Below, piece by piece: positions 1 through 10,407 of a stretch of 61,778 bases of DNA. The stretch lies in the NCBI GenBank assembly GCA_040752275.1, contig JBFMFH010000083.1:1-61778 (forward strand). Direction: 5' to 3'. The notes beneath the pieces are model-generated. The model was not told where the DNA came from and did no database searches. It saw nothing but the letters and a program-made list of their open reading frames with translations. Source of the stretch: JBFMFH01 sp040752275 (GTDB taxonomy: Bacteria; Acidobacteriota; Vicinamibacteria; Vicinamibacterales; JAKQTR01). The number at the start of each line of letters is the position of its first letter. The stretch's first letter is position 1. Made by a program: the position numbers and the translations under genes.

Positions 1-101
1 TACCGGGAGTATGCTCAGTCGTCGCGCCTGGCCAGCCGGGCGCCGCGCTCCGGGACTTCTGCAAGGCATCACGGTTCCAGGGCACTAGTTCGGGCGCCAA
101 C

Positions 102-305
102 ATGGGGGAGACGCTGACGTGGGTCGCGATCGTCGCCAGCCTCGCCATGGGGCTCGCCGGTGCCTGCGTGTTCGTCTGGGCCGTGAAGAGGGACTACTTC
201 AAGGACATCGAGGACGCCAAGTACCAGGTCTTCTGGTCCGACCTGCAGGAGACGGTCGACCGACTCGACGAGGAGCGACATGAACGGCGGACACCCCTCA
301 CCTAA
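102..305 (+). CDS. ccoS: CcoS-like cbb3 oxidase assembly protein
   Basis: A 67-residue protein with one N-terminal membrane helix (about residues 6-26) followed by an FVWAVKRDYFKDIEDAKYQV stretch. This matches the CcoS pattern of a helix, then W-A-x-K, an aromatic/acidic segment and a short polar tail. CcoS is needed for cofactor (heme/copper) insertion into cbb3 oxidase. Its stop overlaps the start of the Rieske gene, so it opens the operon as visible here. No strong Shine-Dalgarno precedes the ATG and the frame stays open to the window edge, so an upstream start is possible. Bases 1-101 hold no other recognisable gene. The family call is good; the exact start is less sure. Confidence 0.7.
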   Translation: MGETLTWVAIVASLAMGLAGACVFVWAVKRDYFKDIEDAKYQVFWSDLQETVDRLDEERHERRTPLT

Positions 306-767
306 ACCAGGACCGTCCACGCCAGGCCATCCTTCGCGGAGAAACGTGCTGGTGTGGCTGAGCAGCGCGGCGCTTGCGGGCTCGGGCATCATCAGCGCCT
401 TCTCGAACGTCGTCTTTCTGAAGCCGCGAGCGACCTACGGCCTGCCCAGCCGGTTCGGGATCGGCGCGCCGGACGCATATCCGTCCGGCACGCGGATGTC
501 GCTGGACGTCCACCGCGTCTGCATCGTGCGGGAGGGCCGTCGGATCGCGGCGATCTCGACGACCTGCACCCACTTGGGCTGCATCGTTGGCCTGTCGGAC
601 ACGGGGTTCGCCTGTCCATGCCACGGCTCCCGCTTCGATCATGACGGCAACGTCACGGGCGGCCCGGCGCCCCGGCCGCTTCCTTGGTACAAGGTGAGCC
701 TCGCACCGAACGGCGAACTCGAAGTCGACACGAGCCTCCGGGTCGATCCCGGCACGTACCTGAACGT

Positions 768-771
<4 letters not shown>
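280..771 (+). CDS. petA: Rieske 2Fe-2S protein of the quinol oxidoreductase
   Basis: The 163-residue protein carries both Rieske cluster-binding boxes, CTHLGC and CPCHGSRF, followed by the GGPAPRPLPWY loop. The N-terminus has a twin-arginine-like RRNVLVW stretch and one hydrophobic helix, as in Tat-exported, membrane-anchored Rieske subunits. It should oxidise quinol with cytochrome b and pass electrons to the cytochrome c encoded downstream. The gene overlaps ccoS by 26 nt and its TGA stop overlaps the ATG of the cytochrome b gene, indicating translational coupling. The length is normal for a bc-type Rieske subunit. Confidence 0.93.
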
Positions 772-2045
<1,274 letters not shown>

Positions 2046-2059
2046 CGGGGCCGACGACT

Positions 2060-3832
2060 ATGCGACTCGCCCTGGCCATTGCTAGCTGCATCGTCCTGGT
2101 CGTGCACGGCCTCGTGTTCTACGACCAGTTCTTCCACCGCTGGGAGCGCCACCAGACGGCGTACTTCGATCAGGCGCGCGCCCGCTCGACCAACGACGCG
2201 GAGCGGGCGGAGCTGGCGGCCCGCAGCCCCAAGATCGAGCAGATCATCGTCACGCAGTTCGGCGAGACGCGCGTCGACCGGTGCCCCACGTGCCACATGG
2301 CGTCGGATGACCCGCGCTTTGCCGACTACTCGCAGCCGCTCACGACGCATCCGTATTCGGAGGCGATGGGCGACCACCAGCGGGACGGCCGCTGGGAGCG
2401 GCGCCACAGGTTCGCCGACTTCGGGTGCACGGTCTGTCACGACGGGCAGAGCCGGGGCCTCGAGGCCGAGTACGCCCACGGCGAGGACCACTACTGGCCC
2501 GAGCCCCTCCTCGGCTACGTGGCCCAGGCCACGTGGCGGCGGGATCTCGCGCCGTCGCTGGTCGGCACGGCGTATCTGGAGGCGAACTGCGCGCAGTGCC
2601 ACACCGAGGAGAACTTCGCCGGCACGCCGAACGTGGCAAAGGGCCGTCAGTTGTTCTTCGTCAAGAACTGCTACGGGTGCCACCGCATCGACGGCCTGTC
2701 GGACGGTACGCTCGGGCCGGATCTGACCCAGGTGGGCAAAACGTGGAAACTCGACTACTTGTGGGAGTCCATCGTCGATCCCCGCGCGAACCTGGCCACG
2801 TCGTTCATGCCCAAGTTCGCCCTGGCGCCGGAGGACGTTCGGGCCCTGGTGGTGTTCATGAAGAGCCGTCGTGGCATGAACTTCACCGAGACCACGCTCG
2901 ATCGCTACCGGGCGAAGCTGGCGCCGCCGGCGTTCGAGCCCCCCAGCGCGGCCGCCGCGCCAGTCGACGAGGTCACCAAGGGCGGCCGGATTCTCGCCGA
3001 GCGGGCTTGCACGGCCTGTCACAAGCTGGGCGCGACGGACGGAGGCATCGCGCCCGATCTGACCTACGAGGGCCTGATTCGGCCCTCGGCCTGGATTTAC
3101 GACCACTTCAAGAACCCGCGGGCGCTGGTGCCGGACTCGATCATGCCGAGCTTTCGGTTCGCCGACGAGGAGTTCACCGCCATGACGGCGTTCCTCTCCG
3201 CGCAGACCGCCCCGCCGCCGCCGATGAGCCCGGCCGAGACCTTCACCGCCCTGTGTGCGCGCTGCCACGGCGTCGCAGGCGACGGGCACGGCCCGTCGGC
3301 GGTCTATCTCGATCCGTACCCACGCGACCTGACGAAGGCGGCATTCATGAACTCCAAGCCGCGGGAGCGGTTCCTGGCCTCGCTCAGGGACGGCGTGCCC
3401 GGCACGTCGATGCCCCCGCTGGGCCAGGTGCTGACCGGCGACCAGCGGGCCGCCGTCCTCGACCACGTGTTCACGGCGTTCGTGGTGGAACCGGCACGGG
3501 AGCGCAGAGTGCGCAACATCCCGGACACGAACCCCGTTGCCATGGGCGACGAGTCGATGGCTCGGGGCGAAGCGATCTACCTGAAGCGGTGTACGGGCTG
3601 CCACGGCAGCAAGGCGGACGGGAAGGGCCCGAACTCGCTCGACATCCTCCCGCGGCCGCGCAACCTGCGGAATGCGGCATTCATCGCCGGCGTGAGCGAT
3701 CGCCGCCTGCTCGAATCGCTGCTCTACGGCGTCCAGGGCACCGCGATGCCCCCGTGGATCGACTACGGGTTGACGACGACCGACGCCGGCGATCTCGTGA
3801 ACTACATTCGCAGCCTCAACACGAGGAGATAG
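2060..3832 (+). CDS. Membrane-anchored heptaheme cytochrome c
   Basis: The 590-residue protein starts with one hydrophobic helix (signal/anchor) and has seven CXXCH heme sites, at about residues 75, 123, 177, 204, 317, 399 and 511. The last four sit in class I-like cytochrome c domains, each followed by a plausible Met axial ligand (SFMPKF, SIMPSF, TSMPP, TAMPP). The first three lie in a separate N-terminal multiheme part. It lies between cytochrome b and CcoN, so it probably carries electrons from the bc complex straight to the oxidase. This could make up for the absence of a diheme CcoP in the operon. The start ATG is 14 nt after the cytochrome b stop. Confidence 0.88.
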   Translation: MRLALAIASCIVLVVHGLVFYDQFFHRWERHQTAYFDQARARSTNDAERAELAARSPKIEQIIVTQFGETRVDRCPTCHMASDDPRFADYSQPLTTHPYSEAMGDHQRDGRWERRHRFADFGCTVCHDGQSRGLEAEYAHGEDHYWPEPLLGYVAQATWRRDLAPSLVGTAYLEANCAQCHTEENFAGTPNVAKGRQLFFVKNCYGCHRIDGLSDGTLGPDLTQVGKTWKLDYLWESIVDPRANLATSFMPKFALAPEDVRALVVFMKSRRGMNFTETTLDRYRAKLAPPAFEPPSAAAAPVDEVTKGGRILAERACTACHKLGATDGGIAPDLTYEGLIRPSAWIYDHFKNPRALVPDSIMPSFRFADEEFTAMTAFLSAQTAPPPPMSPAETFTALCARCHGVAGDGHGPSAVYLDPYPRDLTKAAFMNSKPRERFLASLRDGVPGTSMPPLGQVLTGDQRAAVLDHVFTAFVVEPARERRVRNIPDTNPVAMGDESMARGEAIYLKRCTGCHGSKADGKGPNSLDILPRPRNLRNAAFIAGVSDRRLLESLLYGVQGTAMPPWIDYGLTTTDAGDLVNYIRSLNTRR

Positions 3833-3835
3833 TCG

Positions 3836-5266
<1,431 letters not shown>

Positions 5267-5282
5267 GGAAGGAGCGACACCC

Positions 5283-5852
5283 ATGCTGAACAAGACCGAT
5301 GCCAACGCCACCCTTTTCGCCGTCGCCGCCGTGCTCTTCTTCATGATCGGCGGCCTGCTGACGACCGTTGCTCCGCCGTTCCTCGACACGAGCTGGGGTT
5401 CGCCGGCGGCAGGACTGCCGAACTACCCGGCGATGGCGGCGGCGGGCGACGCGCACGCCAGGCAGGTGATGCGCGGCCGGGCAATCTACGTGCGCGAGGG
5501 GTGCTGGTACTGCCACACCCAGCAGACGCGCACCCTGCTCGCCGACGTGAAGCGGTCCGGCTGGCGGGGCGTCGACTCACCCATCTCGACGCCCGACGAG
5601 TTCGTCTACGACAGCCCGCACCTCTTCGGCACCAAACGGACGGGGCCGGACCTCTCGCGCGTCGGCGGGAAGTACGACACGCAGTGGCACCGCACGCACT
5701 TCCGCAATCCGCGCGACCTGGCGCCGGGCTCGATCATGCCGCCGTTCCCCTGGATCGCCGCCAACGAGGAGGACTTCCAGGCCATGGTCGCGTACCTGCA
5801 GACACTCGGCCGCCAGAAGGACTGGCGTCCGGATCACGACTACGAGAAGTAG
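5283..5852 (+). CDS. ccoO: cbb3-type cytochrome c oxidase monoheme subunit II
   Basis: A 189-residue protein with one N-terminal membrane helix and the CcoO heme motif CWYCHTQQTRT. A Met ligand is likely in the GSIMPPFPW segment. It feeds electrons to CcoN. An AGGAG-type ribosome-binding site lies just upstream, and the gene follows ccoN by 16 nt. It is slightly shorter than proteobacterial CcoO but has the usual landmarks. Confidence 0.95.
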   Translation: MLNKTDANATLFAVAAVLFFMIGGLLTTVAPPFLDTSWGSPAAGLPNYPAMAAAGDAHARQVMRGRAIYVREGCWYCHTQQTRTLLADVKRSGWRGVDSPISTPDEFVYDSPHLFGTKRTGPDLSRVGGKYDTQWHRTHFRNPRDLAPGSIMPPFPWIAANEEDFQAMVAYLQTLGRQKDWRPDHDYEK

Positions 5853-5859
5853 GGACGCC

Positions 5860-6036
5860 ATGCAGGATTACACCGCTCCGAGCATCTTCTTCTCGTACGG
5901 CCTGTTCTGCTTCTTCCTGGCCGGCGGGATCTACTTCTTCATCCGGTCGTTCAAGGACGGCTACTGGGGCAGGGACAGCGAAGAAGCGAAGTTCCGGATG
6001 CTGGACGACGAGGAGGCCGATCATGTCCGACACTGA
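5860..6036 (+). CDS. Small CcoQ/CcoS-like membrane protein of the cbb3 operon
   Basis: A 58-residue ORF beginning 8 nt after ccoO. It has one central hydrophobic helix (residues about 9-27) followed by RSFKDGYWGRDSEEAKFRML and an acidic tail. Position (between ccoO and the ccoP slot) and size fit CcoQ. The post-helix segment, however, resembles the CcoS-like first gene of the operon in its aromatic, acidic and EAKF/DAKY pattern, so the two may be paralogues. Its stop lies inside the next gene (14-nt overlap). The coding call rests on the tight operon fit and the helix plus charged-tail composition. Confidence 0.7.
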   Translation: MQDYTAPSIFFSYGLFCFFLAGGIYFFIRSFKDGYWGRDSEEAKFRMLDDEEADHVRH

Positions 6037-6325
6037 ACCTCGCGGCGTCAAGGACTACGCCGACGGCTGGATCACCGAGCGTACGGGCACCGACGTGCCC
6101 GTCTTCCTGAAGGCCGCGTACATCGTCATCGCGCTGGGGTGCATCCTCTACGGGATCGTCTACATGAACGGCGAGACGACTCACGACACGCGCGGGACGT
6201 TCGTGCAGCAGTTCAACGCGGTCACCGGGAACGCCAACGCATTCATGTACGTCGTTGCGGCCCTGGCCCTCGTGTTCGCGATCTCGCTGTTCGTGTTCGC
6301 GTTCCGAAAGGCCCGCGAAGACTGA
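6023..6325 (+). CDS. Two-helix membrane subunit in the CcoP position, without heme sites
   Basis: The 100-residue protein has an N-terminal DGWITERTGTDVPVFLKAAY stretch leading into a membrane helix (about residues 31-48) and a second helix near the C-terminus (about 73-93). The start overlaps the preceding small ORF. It sits where ccoP is normally found, and the amphipathic lead-in to the first helix recalls the CcoP N-terminal anchor. It has no CXXCH, so it cannot bind c-type heme. The likely role is a structural anchor linking the oxidase to the heptaheme cytochrome; this is inference from position. I do not recognise a named family. Confidence 0.65.
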   Translation: MSDTEPRGVKDYADGWITERTGTDVPVFLKAAYIVIALGCILYGIVYMNGETTHDTRGTFVQQFNAVTGNANAFMYVVAALALVFAISLFVFAFRKARED

Positions 6326-6339
6326 ACCGATCACCCGCC

Positions 6340-8274
6340 ATGCAGGCCTATCAGACCAAGGCGCCTGACGCGTCCCAGTACTGGATCGAGATGATCAAGT
6401 GCCAGGACGCCTGTCCGGTGCACACCAACGCGTGCGGATACGTCACCGCCGTCGCGGAGGGCCGCGACCTGGACGCCTACCGCTTCGCACGGGCGACGAA
6501 TCCGTTCGCATCGATCTGTGGCCGCGTGTGCGGCGCTCCCTGCGAGGCCGCCTGCCGGCGGCGCGACGTCGACAGCCCGGTGGCCATTCGCGCCATCAAG
6601 CGCTTCTCCACCGAGCGGTACGGGCCGGACACCGGCGACGACCGCTGGTACCACGAGGCGTGCGACGAGCGGATGCTGCCGCCGAACCGCGGTGACTACG
6701 AGCGCGTCGCCGTCATCGGCGCCGGCGTCTCCGGACTCACCGTCGCGCACGATCTCACCCGCATCGGCTACAAGGTCACGGTCTTCGAGGCCGACCCGGA
6801 GCCCGGAGGCATGCTCACGGCCGGAGTGCCCATCTTCCGCCTTCCGCGACAACTGGTACGGAACGAGATCAACGCGATCCTGTCGATGGGCGTCGACCTC
6901 CGGTGCAACGAGAGGCTGGGCCGCGACTTCTCGATTGCCGGCCTGCGCGCCCTGGGCTTCAAGGCCATCTTCCTCGGCGTCGGGCTTCCGAAGGGGAGGA
7001 AATTGCCGCTCCCCGGCGCCGAGGTTCCAGGCGTGTACGACGGCCTGGACTTCCTCAAGGGCTTCAACCGGGGCCTGCCTCCCCCGGTCGGCCGCCGCAT
7101 CGTGGTCATCGGCGGCGGCAACGTGGCGTACGACGTCGCCCGCTCGGCGCTTCGCCCCCTCGAGCCCATGGAGCGGCGCGAGGCCGTGGCCGAAATGGAG
7201 CGCGGCGAGCAGACGGCTTACGACGTGGCGCGATCGGCGCTGCGCATCAGCGGCGACAAGCAGATCCACGTGGTCTGCCTCGAGCAGCGGCACGAGATGC
7301 CGGCCGACGAACGGGAGGTCGTCGAAGGTGAGGAAGAGGGCGTCCATCTGCACACCGGCTGGGGCCCGAAGGCGATCGTCCAGCGCAACGGGCATCTGGT
7401 CCTGCAGGCGGTCAGGTGCGTGTCCGCGTTCGACGAGTCGGGACGGTTCAACCCGACATTCGACGAGCGGGCCATTGACGAGATCGCGTGCGACACCATC
7501 ATGTTCGCCATCGGCCAGACCTCCGACCTCTCGTTCCTGAACGAGAGCGACGGCGTCGAGACGAACCGCGGGCTCATCAAGGTCGACCCGCGCACCTATC
7601 AGACGACGGCGCCTGACGTGTTCGCGTGTGGCGATGTCGCCCACGGGCCGCGCCTGTTCATCGACGCCATCGCGTCGGCGCAGATCGCAGCCCGATCGAT
7701 GCACGACTACCTGCGGAAGACGCGGACCGACGTCGTGGTGCGCAAGACCTGGCACCCGGCCGCCTACACGATGGTCCCCGGATGGGAGGTCCATCCCCGC
7801 GAGGACCCTCCGCTGGTCGCCTCGAGGGAGCGCTCGACTTCCGTGGACAACGTCGAGCACGACTACTCGGAGGCCCAGGCCCGCGCCCAGGGAGCCCGGT
7901 GCCTGCGCTGCAACATCAACACGATCTTCGATACCGGCATCTGCATCGCATGCAACGGATGCGTGGACATCTGTCCCCGGAACGTCATCAGGCTGGTCGA
8001 GTTGAGCGCCCTCGTCCGGGACGATCACTGGCTGCGGGCCGCCTGCCGGGCGTTCGAGCGGGCCCCCGACGACTTCAGGAACCTCGCCCCTGAACAGTTG
8101 GACGAGCTGGGCGGGGTCATGTTGAAGGACGAGACGACGTGCATCCGCTGCGCCATGTGCGCGTCGCGCTGCCCGACACATGCAATCACGATGCAGCGGT
8201 TCGAGTTCCACCGCGAGTGCGTCAGCATCCCCTCGCCCAACCCGGCGATCGACTACGGGCCGAGAGACGCATGA
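6340..8274 (+). CDS. GltD-like FAD/NAD(P) oxidoreductase with C-terminal 2[4Fe-4S] ferredoxin domain
   Basis: The 644-residue protein starts with a GltD-type cysteine domain (CQDACPVHTNAC, then CGRVCGAPCEAAC). A FAD dinucleotide fold (VAVIGAGVSGLT near residue 126) and a second nucleotide fold (RIVVIGGGNVAYD) follow, then the flavin-closing CGDVAHGPR. The C-terminus holds CIACNGCVDICPRN and CIRCAMCASRCPTHAI, two 4Fe-4S clusters. AYDVARSALR occurs twice about 32 residues apart, just after the second Rossmann loop. It lies inside the respiratory operon and overlaps the next gene by ATGA. It may deliver NAD(P)H- or ferredoxin-derived electrons to the membrane chain or to maturation factors; the substrate is unknown. 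Confidence 0.85.
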   Translation: MQAYQTKAPDASQYWIEMIKCQDACPVHTNACGYVTAVAEGRDLDAYRFARATNPFASICGRVCGAPCEAACRRRDVDSPVAIRAIKRFSTERYGPDTGDDRWYHEACDERMLPPNRGDYERVAVIGAGVSGLTVAHDLTRIGYKVTVFEADPEPGGMLTAGVPIFRLPRQLVRNEINAILSMGVDLRCNERLGRDFSIAGLRALGFKAIFLGVGLPKGRKLPLPGAEVPGVYDGLDFLKGFNRGLPPPVGRRIVVIGGGNVAYDVARSALRPLEPMERREAVAEMERGEQTAYDVARSALRISGDKQIHVVCLEQRHEMPADEREVVEGEEEGVHLHTGWGPKAIVQRNGHLVLQAVRCVSAFDESGRFNPTFDERAIDEIACDTIMFAIGQTSDLSFLNESDGVETNRGLIKVDPRTYQTTAPDVFACGDVAHGPRLFIDAIASAQIAARSMHDYLRKTRTDVVVRKTWHPAAYTMVPGWEVHPREDPPLVASRERSTSVDNVEHDYSEAQARAQGARCLRCNINTIFDTGICIACNGCVDICPRNVIRLVELSALVRDDHWLRAACRAFERAPDDFRNLAPEQLDELGGVMLKDETTCIRCAMCASRCPTHAITMQRFEFHRECVSIPSPNPAIDYGPRDA

Positions 8275-8978
8275 CGCCCCTGGACCTGTGGCTGAGCTTC
8301 TCGCTCGGGCTGATCGGGTCGCTGCACTGCGTGCAGATGTGCGGCCCGATCGTGCTTGCCTATTCGCTGTCGCTGGGCCAGGCCACCCGCCCGACACTTC
8401 TCGCCGCGCACCTCGCCTACAATCTGGGGCGCCTGCTCACCTACGCCGGACTCGGCGCCCTGGCCGGCCTTCTAGGCGGCGGGATGGGCGCGTTGAATGG
8501 GATTGCCGGGGCGTTCAACACGGCGGCTCTCATCGGCGGCGGGCTGATGATCGTCTCGGCCCTGTTCATGGCCGGGCTCGCGCCGCTGCCCCGCGCCCTG
8601 ACCTCGCTCGCGTCATCGCCGCCGGGCGCGTGGACGCGGGCTGCCGCCCGGTTCGTGCGCTCGCCATCCCCGGGCGCGAAGCTCGCGATGGGCCTCCTGC
8701 TCGGTTTCATGCCGTGCGGCCTCGTCTACGCGGCCTTGCTGAAGGCGGTGGAGACCGGCAGCGGAGCCGGCGGAGCCGTCACGATGTTGGCGTTCGGCGC
8801 CGGCACCGTCGGCATGCTGCTCGGCACGGGCCTGTTCTCGACCAGCGTGTCACGGCGGCTCGGGCGCGCGCGGTCCTGGCTGCCGGCCCTTGCGGTGCTG
8901 ATCATGGGCGCGTTCCTGGTCTGGCGGGGCCTGACGGGCGCCGGCCCGGCCATGGTCCATCGGCACGCGGGCCCATGA
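8271..8978 (+). CDS. SafE/TauE-like (UreH-domain) membrane protein of the cbb3 assembly region
   Basis: The 235-residue polytopic protein has the family marker GSLHCVQMCGPIV in its first helix and a second GFMPCGLVYAALL motif near residue 145. This arrangement is typical of the 'sulfite exporter TauE/SafE' family whose genes accompany ccoG and ccoI in many bacteria. A role in copper handling or cytochrome maturation is the usual suggestion, not shown here. Both ends overlap their neighbours through ATGA, so it is translated as part of the operon. Confidence 0.85.
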   Translation: MTPLDLWLSFSLGLIGSLHCVQMCGPIVLAYSLSLGQATRPTLLAAHLAYNLGRLLTYAGLGALAGLLGGGMGALNGIAGAFNTAALIGGGLMIVSALFMAGLAPLPRALTSLASSPPGAWTRAAARFVRSPSPGAKLAMGLLLGFMPCGLVYAALLKAVETGSGAGGAVTMLAFGAGTVGMLLGTGLFSTSVSRRLGRARSWLPALAVLIMGAFLVWRGLTGAGPAMVHRHAGP

Positions 8979-10258
8979 CGTACCGGCGGATTCGCAAGCT
9001 CATCCACCTGACCTGCGCCGCCGCCTTCGTCACGTTGCCCTTCTTCGATCTCATGCGTCTCGACATCCCGCGGGCGCGCTTCTTCGTCGCCGGTCAGGAG
9101 CTGTGGATCAGCGAGTTCGGGATCGTCTTCCTGTCGCTGATGTCCCTGATGTTCCTCGTCGCGGCCGTCTCCATGATCTACGGCCGGCTGTACTGCAGCT
9201 ACGCGTGCCCGCAGATGATCTTCAGCGAGGCGTCGATAGCGGTCGAGGCCTGGGCCCGCCGTCTCGTCAACCGGCGTCTCACCGCCTGGCCGCGTGGGAG
9301 GCGGAAGGCGGCCGCGAGGTTTCTCGTTCTCGCCATGCTCGCCACCGCCTCCGTGTTCCTCGCGTTTGTCTTCGTCGCGTATTTCGTGGCGCCGCGGGAC
9401 CTCTTGCAGCGGCTCGTGTCGTTCGACATCACGACCGCCGCCGGCATGGCGGGCGCAGTGACCACGCTCATCACCTTTGTCGACTTCGCGTTCGTCCGCC
9501 AGCGTTTCTGCACGACCGTCTGCCCGTACGGGTATCTTCAGGGCATGCTGGCCGACAGCCGCACGCTGCTCGTCGAGTACCGCGACCCGGCGCACGAATG
9601 CATCGAGTGCCGCAAGTGCGTCCGCGTCTGCGAGATGGGCATCGACATCCGGGACTCGGCGCACCAGATCGAGTGTATCCACTGCGGCGACTGCATCGAT
9701 GCGTGCATCGACGTCATGGGCCGTCTCGGCAGGGACACGCTCGTTCACTACACCTGGGGTGAGCGCGGCAGGACGTTCGGAGCAGCGGGCATCGAGCCGT
9801 GGCCTTACCGCCTCGGGCTCCGGGACGCCAAGCGCGCGGCGGTGCTCGGGGTGGTGCTGCTCTACGCAATCGGGCTGGGCGTGGCGCTGGCCCTCCGCCA
9901 CCCCGTCATGGTCAGAGTCGCTCCCGAACGATCGGCCACGACCGAGCTCTATACAACCGATGCCGAGGGGCGGATCGTCAACCGCTTCCGGATGAGCCTC
10001 GCCAACCGGAGCGGGAAGCCCGCGGAGGTCGTGTTCGAGGCCGAAGGCCTCCGCGGAGCGCGCCTCAGCCGGGGCCAGCGGCCCATCACGCTGATGCCTG
10101 GCGAGACCCTTCAGGGAACGTTCGACCTCTCGGTGCCGCCTGCGGATCTCGCCGGCGGCGTGAAGCCCTTCCGCCTCGTGAGCCGCACCATGCCGGACGG
10201 CACCGTCGACGCCTTCGACATGACGTTCATCGGGCCGGAGGCCGGGAGAACACCGTGA
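8975..10258 (+). CDS. ccoG: CcoG (FixG/RdxA-type) cbb3 assembly ferredoxin protein
   Basis: The 427-residue membrane protein has several N-terminal helices, a YCSYACPQMIF motif, an FCTTVCPYGYLQG motif, and two ferredoxin-type cluster motifs (CIECRKCVRVC and CIHCGDCIDAC). It ends in an Ig-like periplasmic domain (about residues 320-420). CcoG is involved in copper reduction during cbb3 maturation. The ATG overlaps the SafE-like gene's stop. The C-terminal domain is the usual CcoG accessory fold. Confidence 0.95.
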   Translation: MTYRRIRKLIHLTCAAAFVTLPFFDLMRLDIPRARFFVAGQELWISEFGIVFLSLMSLMFLVAAVSMIYGRLYCSYACPQMIFSEASIAVEAWARRLVNRRLTAWPRGRRKAAARFLVLAMLATASVFLAFVFVAYFVAPRDLLQRLVSFDITTAAGMAGAVTTLITFVDFAFVRQRFCTTVCPYGYLQGMLADSRTLLVEYRDPAHECIECRKCVRVCEMGIDIRDSAHQIECIHCGDCIDACIDVMGRLGRDTLVHYTWGERGRTFGAAGIEPWPYRLGLRDAKRAAVLGVVLLYAIGLGVALALRHPVMVRVAPERSATTELYTTDAEGRIVNRFRMSLANRSGKPAEVVFEAEGLRGARLSRGQRPITLMPGETLQGTFDLSVPPADLAGGVKPFRLVSRTMPDGTVDAFDMTFIGPEAGRTP

Positions 10259-10260
10259 GA

Positions 10261-10407
10261 ATGAAGGTGGTGCTGACTCTGGTCTTCGTGGTCTTCATCG
10301 GGTTCTTGATCGCGCTCGTCATCATCGCCAGGAAGGCGAACCCGATCATGCTCGACGAGGCCGGGCGCCCGAGGAACGCCCCGAGCACCGCGGCGCCGCA
10401 TGACTGA
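10261..10407 (+). CDS. Micro-protein in the CcoH position
   Basis: A 48-residue ORF between ccoG and ccoI with one strong N-terminal helix (MKVVLTLVFVVFIGFLIALV) and a short polar tail. A GTG six bases earlier overlaps the ccoG stop as GTGA and could be the real start. The slot is that of ccoH/fixH, but normal CcoH is about three times longer. Either this is a reduced CcoH membrane anchor or an unrelated small subunit. Its stop overlaps the ATPase start, supporting a real translated gene. Confidence 0.6.
   Translation: MKVVLTLVFVVFIGFLIALVIIARKANPIMLDEAGRPRNAPSTAAPHD

Noticed and set aside
6331..8397. A 688-codon minus-strand open frame
   Set aside because: It lies opposite the GltD-like flavoprotein with all its cluster motifs; composition is typical of an antisense shadow.
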